From Acinetobacter sp. ANC 5054 (GTDB lineage: Bacteria > Pseudomonadota > Gammaproteobacteria > Pseudomonadales > Moraxellaceae): a stretch of DNA of 64,000 nucleotides. Shown in pieces: positions 31,185-39,645 of the stretch (the first letter of the stretch is position 1; every line of letters starts with the position of its first letter). The DNA is taken from assembly GCF_002135295.1 (NCBI RefSeq), contig NZ_NEGG01000007.1, positions 120,139 to 184,138 on the forward strand. The letters are read 5' to 3'. The notes under the pieces are model-generated. The model worked only from the letters and a program-made list of their open reading frames with translations, was not told where the DNA came from and did not search any database. The position numbers and the translations under genes were made by a program.

Positions 31185-31502
31185 TCAAGAGGATGAAAGT
31201 TTCATCAAGACCAATCCTGAAATAATCAGGACGGCTGCCAGCATCCGCATGGCATTTGCAGGTTCGCCTAATATCACAATACCTAAAATAAACGAGCCCA
31301 CAGCACCAATGCCCGTCCAAACCGTATAGGCTGTGCCAAGCGGTAACGATTTCATTGCATAAGACAGTAAAGCGAAACTTGCGATCATGAAAACAATGGT
31401 CAAAATACTTGGCGTCAGTTTGCTAAAGCCTTCAGAGACTTTCATACAATACGCCCATACCACCTCAAGCAGTCCCGCTACAATTAATAAAACCCAAGCC
31501 AT
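31185..31502 (-). CDS. SMR-family exporter, Gdx (guanidinium) type, second copy
   Basis: This is a four-helix inner-membrane exporter of 105 residues. It has the conserved Glu13 (GLLEVVWAY) and the motif MKSLPLGTAYTVWTGIGAVG typical of SugE/Gdx rather than EmrE. By hand count it is identical to the upstream paralogue at 80 of 105 positions. The start ATG lies 17 bases after a terminator hairpin that separates the pair. It may form homo- or heterodimers with its partner. Confidence 0.9.
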   Translation of the reverse strand: MAWVLLIVAGLLEVVWAYCMKVSEGFSKLTPSILTIVFMIASFALLSYAMKSLPLGTAYTVWTGIGAVGSFILGIVILGEPANAMRMLAAVLIISGLVLMKLSSS

Positions 31503-31519
31503 TTTTTTTACCCATAAAA

Positions 31520-31550
31520 AAAGCACAGAGACAAATAAACTCTGTGCTTT
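31520..31550 (-). terminator. Terminator between the two SMR genes
   Basis: On the minus strand, AAAGCACAGAG / CTCTGTGCTTT is followed by TTTTT and then directly by the second SMR gene. It would lower expression of the second copy. Confidence 0.85.
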
Positions 31551-31557
31551 AGAACAA

Positions 31558-31875
31558 TTAACTTGAAGATAATTTCATCAAGATTAGACCAGAAATGATC
31601 AGTACCGCGGCTAACATCCGCATGGCTGTTGCAGGCTCACCCAATATAAAAATACCCACAAGGAATGAGCCAATAGCACCAATTCCCGTCCAAATGGTAT
31701 AAGCCGTTCCTAGAGGCAAGGTTTTCATGGCATAGGCCAACAAACCAAAGCTCAGGATCATAAAAAATAAAGTGATTAAACTTGGACCGAGTTTTGTGAA
31801 GCCTTCTGAGAGCTTCATCGAATAGGCCCAAACAATTTCAAAAATACCAGCAAATACGAGAACAACCCAGGCCAT
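31558..31875 (-). CDS. SMR-family exporter, Gdx (guanidinium) type, first copy
   Basis: This is a 105-residue, four-helix small multidrug resistance protein with Glu13 and TLPLGTAYTIWTGIGAIG, the SugE/Gdx signature. Known Gdx proteins export guanidinium in exchange for protons. The guanidine-II riboswitch just upstream strongly supports that substrate. The ATG at 31875 has a GGAGGAAG site, so the five extra upstream codons are not needed. Confidence 0.93.
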   Translation of the reverse strand: MAWVVLVFAGIFEIVWAYSMKLSEGFTKLGPSLITLFFMILSFGLLAYAMKTLPLGTAYTIWTGIGAIGSFLVGIFILGEPATAMRMLAAVLIISGLILMKLSSS

Positions 31876-31899
31876 GATGCCTTCCTCCATATTAGTAGA

Positions 31900-31964
31900 G
31901 TCAGGTCGTCCTGACGATTTTTCTTACCGACTTTGAACAAAGATGTAAGGGAGGTCGTTCCTCC
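31900..31964 (-). promoter_or_regulatory. Guanidine-II (mini-ykkC) riboswitch
   Basis: On the minus strand two short hairpins carry ACGA loops: GGAGG-AACGA-CCTCC (31950-31964) and GTCAGG-ACGA-CCTGAC (31900-31915), separated by a 34-base linker. Two hairpins with ACGR loops upstream of an SMR gene is the defining pattern of mini-ykkC. It ends about 25 bases before the first SMR gene, whose ribosome-binding site (GGAGGAAG) lies in between, so guanidine probably turns translation on. Confidence 0.88.
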
Positions 31965-32118
31965 GAATATTGTCTCAGTATAGCAAATATGCTGACTTTT
32001 AGTGCAGCCTTTACATTTTTTGACCAAATTCAGGGCGTTATTCAGTTAAGTCAAAATCTTGTGCAGATTAATTGCTTTAAAATATTGCACATATTTTCAC
32101 ATCACACATTGAGATGTT

Positions 32119-32152
32119 AAAAAAGGCATCACCACAACCTGTTGATGATGCC
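32119..32152 (-). terminator. Terminator of the copper operon
   Basis: On the minus strand, GGCATCA / TGATGCC with a 14-base loop is followed by six T residues. Confidence 0.82.
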
Positions 32153-32176
32153 CTTTTCATTCGTTTTGCTAGCCTA

Positions 32177-33178
32177 TTAGAACTTCAGACGTAGCCCTGC
32201 GCCATACCACCAGTCTTTTTCACTGTTGCTGCCCTGCTGCCATGCAGTCGCTTTATTCCCTTTGTCATAACCATAAGCTACATCAATGAATGGCATGACT
32301 TTTTTATTGATTTCATAACGTGTTTCCAGACCTAACCATAATGAGCTCAGTCCAGTCTTTTGTGCATATCGCGAGTCATCACTCAACACCACGTCAAGAT
32401 TCATATAGGGTTTTAGTATCAGCTTTTGTGTAAACAAGAGATCACGATTTGTTTCTAAAGAAAAGCTGACCTGCTTGTCTTGCCCGACATATAGATAGGC
32501 GTCGGTTTCGAAGAAATAAGGCGCCAGACCATGTAATCCAATTGCAGCATCCCATTGATCTTGATCTGTAACTTTATTGTCATCAAAACGATAACGCACA
32601 CCCGCTTGCGCATCCCAAAAATCTGAAATCATGCGGCTATACATGACTTGCGCAGCATAATCCGCTTTTTGCGATTCAGCTTTGTCAGCATGTAGCTTAA
32701 TAAACAGTTTATTTTCATCGGTACCAATACGACTTTCCAATTCAGTTTTGAAAGTTCCGTGTCCATCAGCGTTATTTAACCATCGACTATCAACTTCAGT
32801 GGCTTGATAGATTTGTCCACCATGTTCATGTTTATGGTCAATCGAATGTTCATGCGGAGTCGCTGACATAGTTTGCGGCATCGGTTCAGCATGTTCAGCA
32901 TGTTCAGCATGTTCAGCATGTTCAGCATGTTCAGCATGTTCAGCATGTTCAGCATGTTCAGCATGTTCAGCATGTTCAGCATGTTCATTCATTTCCGTTG
33001 GCACAGTCTGTACTTTTTCAGTTTGCACAACATGCATCGAATGATCTGCTGTAGGCATACTCGGCTTTTGCATCGCTGCGTGATCCATATGCTCATCCAT
33101 TGCAAACGCGGTATGCGTCAATGTACCAACAGCGAGTGCAAAGAGTGTCTGATGTAAGGGCTTATTAATGATGTACAT
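32177..33178 (-). CDS. copB: Copper resistance outer-membrane protein CopB
   Basis: CopB is a predicted outer-membrane barrel that helps keep copper out or sequestered. The 333-residue precursor has a signal peptide (to about residue 26, TAFA|MD), a long His/Met-rich N-terminal stretch that includes eleven His-Ala-Glu units, and a CopB-family barrel (ARAGVRYRFDDNKVT-like region, ending LRLKF). The ATG at 33178 is 8 bases after AGGAGG and overlaps the copA stop by 14 bases, so translation is probably coupled. Confidence 0.92.
   Translation of the reverse strand: MYIINKPLHQTLFALAVGTLTHTAFAMDEHMDHAAMQKPSMPTADHSMHVVQTEKVQTVPTEMNEHAEHAEHAEHAEHAEHAEHAEHAEHAEHAEHAEPMPQTMSATPHEHSIDHKHEHGGQIYQATEVDSRWLNNADGHGTFKTELESRIGTDENKLFIKLHADKAESQKADYAAQVMYSRMISDFWDAQAGVRYRFDDNKVTDQDQWDAAIGLHGLAPYFFETDAYLYVGQDKQVSFSLETNRDLLFTQKLILKPYMNLDVVLSDDSRYAQKTGLSSLWLGLETRYEINKKVMPFIDVAYGYDKGNKATAWQQGSNSEKDWWYGAGLRLKF
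32885..32983. repeat. Eleven-copy 9-bp tandem repeat inside copB
   Basis: The unit TTCAGCATG (plus strand) is repeated without error and encodes Glu-His-Ala on the minus strand. Each unit adds one histidine. Perfect identity suggests recent expansion by slippage. Confidence 0.95.
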
Positions 33179-35096
33179 GAGCATCCCCTCCTGTAGCAGG
33201 CATAACAAGTGTTGCTGTGTTATCTGCAACATTTGCAACAATCAGTTTATTCATCATGCCCGCAGACATGTGATACAACAAATGACAGTGGATAGCCCAT
33301 TCCCCCATTTCATTGGCAGTCAATAGAGCAGTCACCGTTTTACCAGGCGGCACAACCACCGTATGTTTATTTGGCATTTCAGAAGACATTTGCCCATTTT
33401 CCAATTGCATAAACATGCCATGTAAATGCATCGGGTGCGCCATCATGCTGTCATTGACAAATTTCAGACGAATACGCTCACCATATTTCACCTTCATGGG
33501 TTCTGCTTCACTGAATTTTTTGCCATTCATGGTCCATAAATATCGCTCCATCGTCCCACCCAAATGAATCACCAATTCCTGCGTTGGTTCTCGGGTATCG
33601 GGTTGTGGTTTTAACGATTTCAAATCACTGTATTGCAGTGCCTTATCACCCACTGGTGTCGAAGCATTTGCCCAGCCCATGACCGGTTGACTCGACTGAT
33701 GTGTTTGGGCTTGAGCCGCTGGTTTTGCATGATCCATGCTATGTTCTGCATGATTCATTTGAGCATGCTGCATGCCTTGCATCTGCATATGGTCTGGATC
33801 TGAATGACTCATTTCAGCATGTTGCATGGCGCTATCCTCATGCGCAACATGCTGCTGTGGAGCCGACTGAACTGGCATCGAATCCGACTGCGTCGCACTA
33901 TGGTCATGTGCTGGCTGTTGAGGCCCTGTAGACGTATTTTTGACTGCTGTTTTAGCTGAATTCACTTGCTCCGAAGCCGAATGATTCATATTTGAATGAT
34001 CCATTCCTGACATCGAACCATGTCCCATATCTTCCATGGTCAATAAAGCGCGAGGACGTGCTTGCGGCTGATGAATAGCCGAATGCTGCGGCTGAGTTTC
34101 ATCATGCAAAGTCCCAATTGCGAATCCACTTCGATCAATCGATTCAGCTTCAATTTGATAATGCGAACCCTTTGGCTCAACGATTACATCATAGGTTTCT
34201 GCGGCACCTATACGGAATTCATCGACATTAACGGGTTTAACAGGCTGACCGTCTGCACTCACTACGGTCATTTTTAAATTTGGAATGCGCACATCAAAAA
34301 ACGACATAGCTGAGGCATTAATAAAGCGTAACCGCACTTTTTCATTGGGCTTAAACATCCCCGTCCAATTTTGTTCTGGGGTTTTGCCATTCACCAAGAA
34401 GGTATAGCCCGTAACATCAGAAAGATCCGTTTTTAACATACGCATCTGATTCCACATGGAACGATCTTGCCAGCTATTTTTTAGACCCTCACGTTTGATT
34501 TGCTTCCAAACATCACCCACTGTTTCACGCTGATTTTGATAATATTCTGCCGACTTTTTGAGGTTCGCCATAATTTGGGCACTAGATGATTCATGGAAAT
34601 CTGACAGCATCACCACATAATCGCGAGCGGCCTGTTCATGGGTAGCAATTGGTTGTTTGCCTTTTGGATAAATCACCAAAGCCCCATATAAACCGTCCTG
34701 TTCTTGACCTTTTGAATGGGCGTGATACCAATAGGTCCCACTCTGACGCACTTTAAATTTATAAACAAAACTGCCATCTGGCTGAATTTCATTAAAACCA
34801 TTAAAGCCGGGTACGCCATCCATTAAACCGGGCAATAAAAGTCCATGCCAATGCACAGAGGTATTTTGTTTTTTAAGCTGATTATGTACATGAATTACGG
34901 CATCATCGCCTTCTTCAAATTCGAGTAATGGCGCAGGAAATTGGCCATTCACACTAATTTTTTTGACGGCTTTACCTGTTAAGTTGATGGTCTTTTCATC
35001 AATATTCAGATGATATTCTTTAACTGCTGCAAACACCCACGAAGGTGACAACAGACATGCCCCAACAACGAGACATACTTTAAATGGAGTAGACAT
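33165..35096 (-). CDS. copA: Copper resistance multicopper oxidase CopA
   Basis: CopA is a periplasmic multicopper oxidase that detoxifies Cu(I). The 643-residue protein has the four copper motifs: HWHGLLLPG near residue 83, YWYHAHSKGQ near 123, HPMHLHGMF near 555 and HCHLLYHMSAGM near 604 (type-1 Cys, His, Met). A Met/His-rich insert covers about residues 350-480. The N-terminus is a plain Sec-like signal peptide (MSTPFKVCLVVG...WVFA) without the twin arginine usual in CopA. Confidence 0.95.
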   Translation of the reverse strand: MSTPFKVCLVVGACLLSPSWVFAAVKEYHLNIDEKTINLTGKAVKKISVNGQFPAPLLEFEEGDDAVIHVHNQLKKQNTSVHWHGLLLPGLMDGVPGFNGFNEIQPDGSFVYKFKVRQSGTYWYHAHSKGQEQDGLYGALVIYPKGKQPIATHEQAARDYVVMLSDFHESSSAQIMANLKKSAEYYQNQRETVGDVWKQIKREGLKNSWQDRSMWNQMRMLKTDLSDVTGYTFLVNGKTPEQNWTGMFKPNEKVRLRFINASAMSFFDVRIPNLKMTVVSADGQPVKPVNVDEFRIGAAETYDVIVEPKGSHYQIEAESIDRSGFAIGTLHDETQPQHSAIHQPQARPRALLTMEDMGHGSMSGMDHSNMNHSASEQVNSAKTAVKNTSTGPQQPAHDHSATQSDSMPVQSAPQQHVAHEDSAMQHAEMSHSDPDHMQMQGMQHAQMNHAEHSMDHAKPAAQAQTHQSSQPVMGWANASTPVGDKALQYSDLKSLKPQPDTREPTQELVIHLGGTMERYLWTMNGKKFSEAEPMKVKYGERIRLKFVNDSMMAHPMHLHGMFMQLENGQMSSEMPNKHTVVVPPGKTVTALLTANEMGEWAIHCHLLYHMSAGMMNKLIVANVADNTATLVMPATGGDAHVHH

Positions 35097-35143
35097 AATT
35101 TAACCTTTGTAAAATAACGAAATAAACGTATTTAGAACTCAGG

Positions 35144-35656
35144 TTAAACTTGAGGAGGGCGTAAAATTTCCTGCCAATGGCCTTTTAAATGCTGGCCCTT
35201 AAATATAAATTTAGGCGTGTTTGGATAGGGGCTAATCTTCAATGATTGTAAAGAAATCAATGCCGTATCCACATAAGTGGTACTCATTTGGCAATGCCAC
35301 AAAGCACAATCCTGACAGTCTGTATTATTGATGCTGCCGTGATGGTCGAGCGAATCAGTCTGACTTTGACTGTGTTTCAGCATTTGATCGTGACAATGAT
35401 CATTCGTAGATAGATTTGAATTATGATGGGCCATTGATGTCGCTGAATGCGAAACCGTTTTGTGGCAATCAGCCATGTTGTGCTGCGAATCTGACTCGGA
35501 TAAGGAATTTTCAGCCTGCGTCGTTTCAGTTTGTGCATGCGACATCATCATTTGTTCATGCATAATATTTTGCTGTGCACTGACCACACTGCTCCACCCC
35601 ATGACAAACGCCATAAGTAAAGCAAAGCCTAAATGCTTACGCAAAATATTTAACAA
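35144..35656 (-). CDS. His/Met/Cys-rich periplasmic protein, CopL-like
   Basis: This is a 170-residue secreted protein leading the copper operon. The start is TTG at 35656 with AGGA upstream; it is needed to supply the signal peptide (cleavage near VVSA|QQ). The mature part carries many His, Met and Cys residues (MMMSHA, DCHK, DHCHDQM, DCQDCALWHC) and ends in RPPQV, similar to the RPP tail of DUF2946/CopL-type proteins. It probably binds copper. The assignment rests on composition and context. Confidence 0.7.
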   Translation of the reverse strand: MLNILRKHLGFALLMAFVMGWSSVVSAQQNIMHEQMMMSHAQTETTQAENSLSESDSQHNMADCHKTVSHSATSMAHHNSNLSTNDHCHDQMLKHSQSQTDSLDHHGSINNTDCQDCALWHCQMSTTYVDTALISLQSLKISPYPNTPKFIFKGQHLKGHWQEILRPPQV

Positions 35657-35924
35657 TTCTGTATCCTGATTGAACCCATTTCAATTACATGATGAATCTA
35701 TACACATGATGACATTGTGAAAGCTTTTGCCAATCACTGTATATTCGAAATCTATGCACAGCATAAATAATTGTGCAGTTATTCACAACAATTATAATTT
35801 TATACAACTCAAATGTCGGTATGTGATTTGTGTGCTATTTAAAACATTAAAGTTATTTTTTAAACAGACTTATTTTTTAATAAAGTTTAATAAACATACA
35901 GTATTTCAATCACATTCAGTGATA

Positions 35925-35952
35925 AAAAAAGGACTCGATTGAGTCCTTTTTA
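35925..35952. terminator. Terminator hairpin downstream of rpe
   Basis: AAAAAGGACTC / GAGTCCTTTTT with a GATT loop, usable in both directions. Confidence 0.85.
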
Positions 35953-36010
35953 TACTTTTTACGTCTAAATATTAAACCATTGATCTACAGTTGTTTATAA
36001 TTTATTCAAG

Positions 36011-36070
36011 TTATCCATATAGTTATCGACACAGATATCCATATGGTTATCCATAAAGTTATCCACAGAC
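36011..36070. repeat. Five DnaA-box-like 9-mers at 12-bp period
   Basis: TTATCCATA (36011), TTATCGACA (36023), ATATCCATA (36035), TTATCCATA (36047) and TTATCCACA (36059) start exactly 12 bp apart. The last is a perfect DnaA box; two others differ by one base from TTATCCACA. A DnaA-titration or regulatory site is inferred. Confidence 0.7.
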
Positions 36071-36094
36071 TGTTTATAACTTATACGTAAAGCT

Positions 36095-36781
36095 TTAGAC
36101 GGTACGAGTACCCACTTTTGCCAATTCAGCACGCATGTCATCAATCACAGCTTTATAATCTGGTTTGCCAAAAATTGCTGAACCAGCAACAAACATATCC
36201 GCACCCGCTTCCGCAATTTCACGAATATTGGCTGGTGTCACACCACCATCGACTTCTAAACGAATATCACGACCAGAAGCATCAATAATTTTGCGGGCTT
36301 GGCGTAATTTTTCCAAAGTCATTGGAATAAATTTTTGACCGCCAAAACCAGGGTTCACACTCATCAATAGCACTTGGTCAACTTTGTCTAAAACATAGTC
36401 TAAATAGTGTAATGGCGTTGCAGGGTTAAACACCAAACCAGCTTGTGCACCGCCTGCTTTAATGAGCTGTAAAGAACGATCAATATGATCTGTCGCTTCT
36501 GGGTGGAAGGTAATAATGTCCGCACCTGCTTCTAAAAAGTCGCCAATCATACGATCTACAGGAGAAACCATCAAATGCACGTCAATCGGTGCTTTAACAC
36601 CATATTTTTTCAATGCTTTACAAACACCTGCACCAAAAGTTAAGTTTGGAACATAGTGATTGTCCATCACGTCAAAGTGAACAACATCTGCACCTGATTC
36701 AAGAACATTTTCAACTTCTTCACCTAAGCGAGCAAAGTCTGCTGACAAAATTGAAGGCGCAATTAAGAATGGCTTGGACAT
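36095..36781 (-). CDS. rpe: Ribulose-phosphate 3-epimerase
   Basis: This enzyme interconverts ribulose-5-phosphate and xylulose-5-phosphate in the pentose phosphate pathway. The 228-residue TIM barrel has the metal and phosphate motifs [33 protein letters not shown] and LEVDGG. It is monocistronic. Confidence 0.96.
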   Translation of the reverse strand: MSKPFLIAPSILSADFARLGEEVENVLESGADVVHFDVMDNHYVPNLTFGAGVCKALKKYGVKAPIDVHLMVSPVDRMIGDFLEAGADIITFHPEATDHIDRSLQLIKAGGAQAGLVFNPATPLHYLDYVLDKVDQVLLMSVNPGFGGQKFIPMTLEKLRQARKIIDASGRDIRLEVDGGVTPANIREIAEAGADMFVAGSAIFGKPDYKAVIDDMRAELAKVGTRTV

Positions 36782-36977
36782 GAAAGAACCTGGCTATGAA
36801 ATGGGATTGATACGCACAGTATAACAAAATGTCGATGCGGCTGCCTCACCCATCCAGTCGATTGGATTATTTCATGGCAGGAATAATCAAGACAGAGTGT
36901 TGCAAAAATAGACTTTTTCTCAAAGCCAAAGCTTTGCTAAGGTACAAACCAGTTCATTGAAATTACGAAGAAACCAG

Positions 36978-37277
36978 ATGAAAAGTTCAGCACAGATTTC
37001 TACCACACAAGCTGCCCGCATTGCCAAACGATTAGCCAATCATTGGAAGCATAAATTTGAAGTATCTGAACAAGAGAATGAAAAAGGCTCACAATTTCAA
37101 ATACATTTAAATGCCGCACAAGTGATCTTGAGTCCACAGCCAGACTTTTTAGAAGTCGCGATTCAAACCCAAGATACCCATGCAGACTTAGACAAACTTG
37201 AACATGTGGTGCTTGATCATTTGATACGTATGGGGCAAGAAGAGTTAAGCGCAGAATGGCAACGAGACAGCCTATAA
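36978..37277 (+). CDS. DUF2218-family protein
   Basis: This is a 99-residue protein matching the DUF2218 layout (A.RIAKRLANHWKHKFEV at the start, HLDHL-like VLDHLIRMGQEEL at the end). Some members sit beside iron-uptake genes, but not here. The ATG at 36978 is preferred over a TTG at 36957. The function is unknown. Confidence 0.8.
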   Translation: MKSSAQISTTQAARIAKRLANHWKHKFEVSEQENEKGSQFQIHLNAAQVILSPQPDFLEVAIQTQDTHADLDKLEHVVLDHLIRMGQEELSAEWQRDSL

Positions 37278-37320
37278 GTACTGTCTCGCCTTCATCATCG
37301 TTTAAAGGTTTATTTTTGAA

Positions 37321-38403
37321 TTAATGCTGATGCGACTGATAATTTCGTACAGCCTCAATTCGAGCTTTTGTTGCAGGATGTGATTGGAAGAAGTCTGTCC
37401 ACGATTTTTTATCAGGATCTGACTTCGTTTCACCTTTCTCTTTACCTGCTTCAACCTGAAGTTCTTTTTGCTCTTCATCTTCCATACGTTGTAAGAAGTT
37501 CGCAAAATGAATAGTCGGAATATTTTGTTTCGACATCATTTTCAGCGCATATAAATCGGCTTCAGATTCAAAGTCACGTGAATAACTTGCCCCGACTGCT
37601 GCCACGGGCAAACTGGTTAAAATGTCGGAGCCATCCCCCGTAATCATCAATAAAATAATACTGATCCCCAGGCCGGATAAACTTTGTTGCAAACTATGGC
37701 GTTGTACTAAATGACCTTGCTCATGTGCTAACACACCAATCAGCTCGTAATCATCCTTGGCCATTTCGACCAGTTCATCCGTCACAATAATGGTGTTGTT
37801 TGGTATGGCTAAAGCGTTGGCACCAATATGACCACCACTACGAAAGAGTACTTTTGCAGGATGGTCTTCAGCCACCAGTTGTTGATACTTTTTCAGTAAA
37901 ACGTCTTGGCGTGCTTTAGGCAATTCGCTGGGTTCAGTCATTTCGAAAATATACTTTTCGGCCTGATCGCCCCAACTATTTAACGCTGTTGCAGGAAGTT
38001 GATTTGCCACAACATGTGCTGCGGCAGGAATTCCCCATTTCACCAAAGCAAAGGCAAAACCAACCACAAAGATCACACTAAATAAAATTAATGCGGGTGA
38101 GCGTTCAAGCTTCCAAATCGAATGCCAACGCCCTTTTTCATGTAAGTTAAACCAATTTGGTAAAGGCTCATGAAAATCTAATCGTGCATCATCTTTAAGC
38201 TCAATCACGGGCTGAATATGGCCTAAAGCACCAATCAAAGTCATATCTTGATAGGTATAATGCTGCACCAATTCTAGGTTTTCACCATAACGCACAATGA
38301 TCGATTGCTCGCCATCTGGGGAAATCTGAGCCTGATAAGGTTTGGAAATTTTCCCATCATAATATGTCGCATTGACCACTGAATTATTCATGTCATTCAC
38401 CAT
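37321..38403 (-). CDS. Membrane-bound M48-family metalloprotease
   Basis: This is a 360-residue zinc protease with an N-terminal soluble region, one membrane helix at about 112-130, and a peptidase domain with HEQGH near residue 230 and the third-ligand Glu in SEAD (FESEADLYAL). The family includes HtpX and BepA, which degrade misfolded envelope proteins. It starts 2 bp after the stop of the yjgN-like gene, so the two are cotranscribed. An in-frame ATG at 38391 with GGTGA before it is a possible alternative start. Confidence 0.88.
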   Translation of the reverse strand: MVNDMNNSVVNATYYDGKISKPYQAQISPDGEQSIIVRYGENLELVQHYTYQDMTLIGALGHIQPVIELKDDARLDFHEPLPNWFNLHEKGRWHSIWKLERSPALILFSVIFVVGFAFALVKWGIPAAAHVVANQLPATALNSWGDQAEKYIFEMTEPSELPKARQDVLLKKYQQLVAEDHPAKVLFRSGGHIGANALAIPNNTIIVTDELVEMAKDDYELIGVLAHEQGHLVQRHSLQQSLSGLGISIILLMITGDGSDILTSLPVAAVGASYSRDFESEADLYALKMMSKQNIPTIHFANFLQRMEDEEQKELQVEAGKEKGETKSDPDKKSWTDFFQSHPATKARIEAVRNYQSHQH

Positions 38404-38405
38404 AC

Positions 38406-39518
38406 TTAAAGGGAAATATCCAAGTCAAAAATATCTGACAATTCTTCTGCAATCGCATTGTGGTCTTGCTGCAACTGATTTTGAAGTTGATCAGGGTCAT
38501 CTACCAACATCAGGCGCATTGACTCAACTTGATATTTATATAAACGCACCACTGCCCACGGGGTAAGTAGCCCTAGACTGATAATCTTCGCGAACCAGTT
38601 ACTCAGAACAATCCACGCATAGCGCCATTGATTACAGTTGGTTTGGAATTGGCTGCGGCTGAGTGTCGTATTGTTCCAAGAAGTCATGAAAATACGCGCT
38701 GCTGTCAGTGGCCAAATGAACATATAGCCAAGGAAGTAAGCTGCAGCAATTAAAAATATATAATATGCCGAATTTAAACCGTCTGAGCTACCCAAAAAAA
38801 TCGCCATAAGAATCGATAAAACTGCGATACCGCCAAGAAATACGAAAAGTGGCATATACATGGCACGCATATAGTCGCCCCATGAGGCATTTAAACTAAA
38901 TTTTAATTGCCCCACGTAAAGATGATTCAAACATTCACGCTTATATAGCCAGACCGCAACGGGAAAGAATAAACCGAGGGTAAAAATCGTTACCGCGATA
39001 CATTTCAGAAAGCACCAATAAGCACTTTTATTGGTTCCTGAAAAATAAAAACGACTATTACTAAATTTACTGTTACGCGCACGGAAACGAATGGTTGCAC
39101 GAATGAGCCATGGCACGGCAAAGAAAACCAGAACAAAACCTGCCAAAAACGCTTCCCATGAATATTTAATTGCAAACGAAAATGCAGCATAAATCACTAA
39201 AGCAATGATTCGTCCAATCAAAATTTTAGTGGGCACACCGGTAAAATCGAAACGGCGCTGGAACACCCAAGTATTACCATAGAAATAACGTAAACGACGT
39301 ACCTTAGCCCAAGGCGCATAAAAACCGATGGTAATAATGGTCAATAAAATATTCACGATCCAAATACCGAAATATTCAGAGGCATTGCCTTTAAAGCGAA
39401 AACTATAATTACGACCTAGCGCTTCCGCATTTTCGGTATCACCGAGTAGCGATGGTGGTTGCATTTGAAATGGTGGTAATTCTGGCGGTAGCTCAGTATC
39501 CATGGATGAATTTTGCAT
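38406..39518 (-). CDS. YjgN-like (DUF898) inner-membrane protein
   Basis: This is a 370-residue integral membrane protein with about six to eight helices and the DUF898 repeats: FRFKGNASEYFGIWIVNILLT..., FYAPWAKVRRLRYFYGNTW and RFRARNSKFSN. E. coli YjgN is the named relative. It sits directly upstream of the M48 protease, a recurring pair, and may be its partner or substrate. The function is unknown. Confidence 0.87.
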   Translation of the reverse strand: MQNSSMDTELPPELPPFQMQPPSLLGDTENAEALGRNYSFRFKGNASEYFGIWIVNILLTIITIGFYAPWAKVRRLRYFYGNTWVFQRRFDFTGVPTKILIGRIIALVIYAAFSFAIKYSWEAFLAGFVLVFFAVPWLIRATIRFRARNSKFSNSRFYFSGTNKSAYWCFLKCIAVTIFTLGLFFPVAVWLYKRECLNHLYVGQLKFSLNASWGDYMRAMYMPLFVFLGGIAVLSILMAIFLGSSDGLNSAYYIFLIAAAYFLGYMFIWPLTAARIFMTSWNNTTLSRSQFQTNCNQWRYAWIVLSNWFAKIISLGLLTPWAVVRLYKYQVESMRLMLVDDPDQLQNQLQQDHNAIAEELSDIFDLDISL

Positions 39519-39564
39519 AAGTATCCTAAGTTATTTTTTATATATTTATCAAATAATTCTAATA

Positions 39565-39590
39565 CGCATACCAGAAATGATTGGTATGCG
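39565..39590. repeat. Perfect inverted repeat upstream of yjgN-like gene
   Basis: CGCATACCA / TGGTATGCG, 9-bp arms with an 8-base spacer. No T run follows on the minus strand, so it is either a weak terminator for fghA or an operator for the next gene. Confidence 0.55.
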
Positions 39591-39645
39591 AAAGTTTAAA
39601 CTGAAAACGAAATGTTCAACTGTATGTTGCTAAACATTAAGAGGA

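Larger units (their letters stand above)
35657..36094. other. Intergenic region between copper operon and rpe
   Basis: This stretch is AT-rich and has no gene. It holds the copper-operon promoter (minus), a terminator hairpin at 35925-35950 and the DnaA-box-like array at 36011-36067. Confidence 0.6.

Noticed and set aside
32885..32983. Regular repeats that could suggest a CRISPR array
   Set aside because: Units are contiguous 9-mers with no spacers and lie inside a coding frame.
32873..33157. A 94-codon plus-strand frame with repeated Met-Phe-Ser
   Set aside because: It is the antisense reading of the 9-bp repeat in copB. It has no ribosome-binding site and the copper operon frame is clearly the real one.
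36011..36070. Origin of replication
   Set aside because: DnaA-like boxes are present, but dnaA, rpmH and gyrB are not nearby and no clear AT-rich 13-mer set was recognised, so oriC is not supported.
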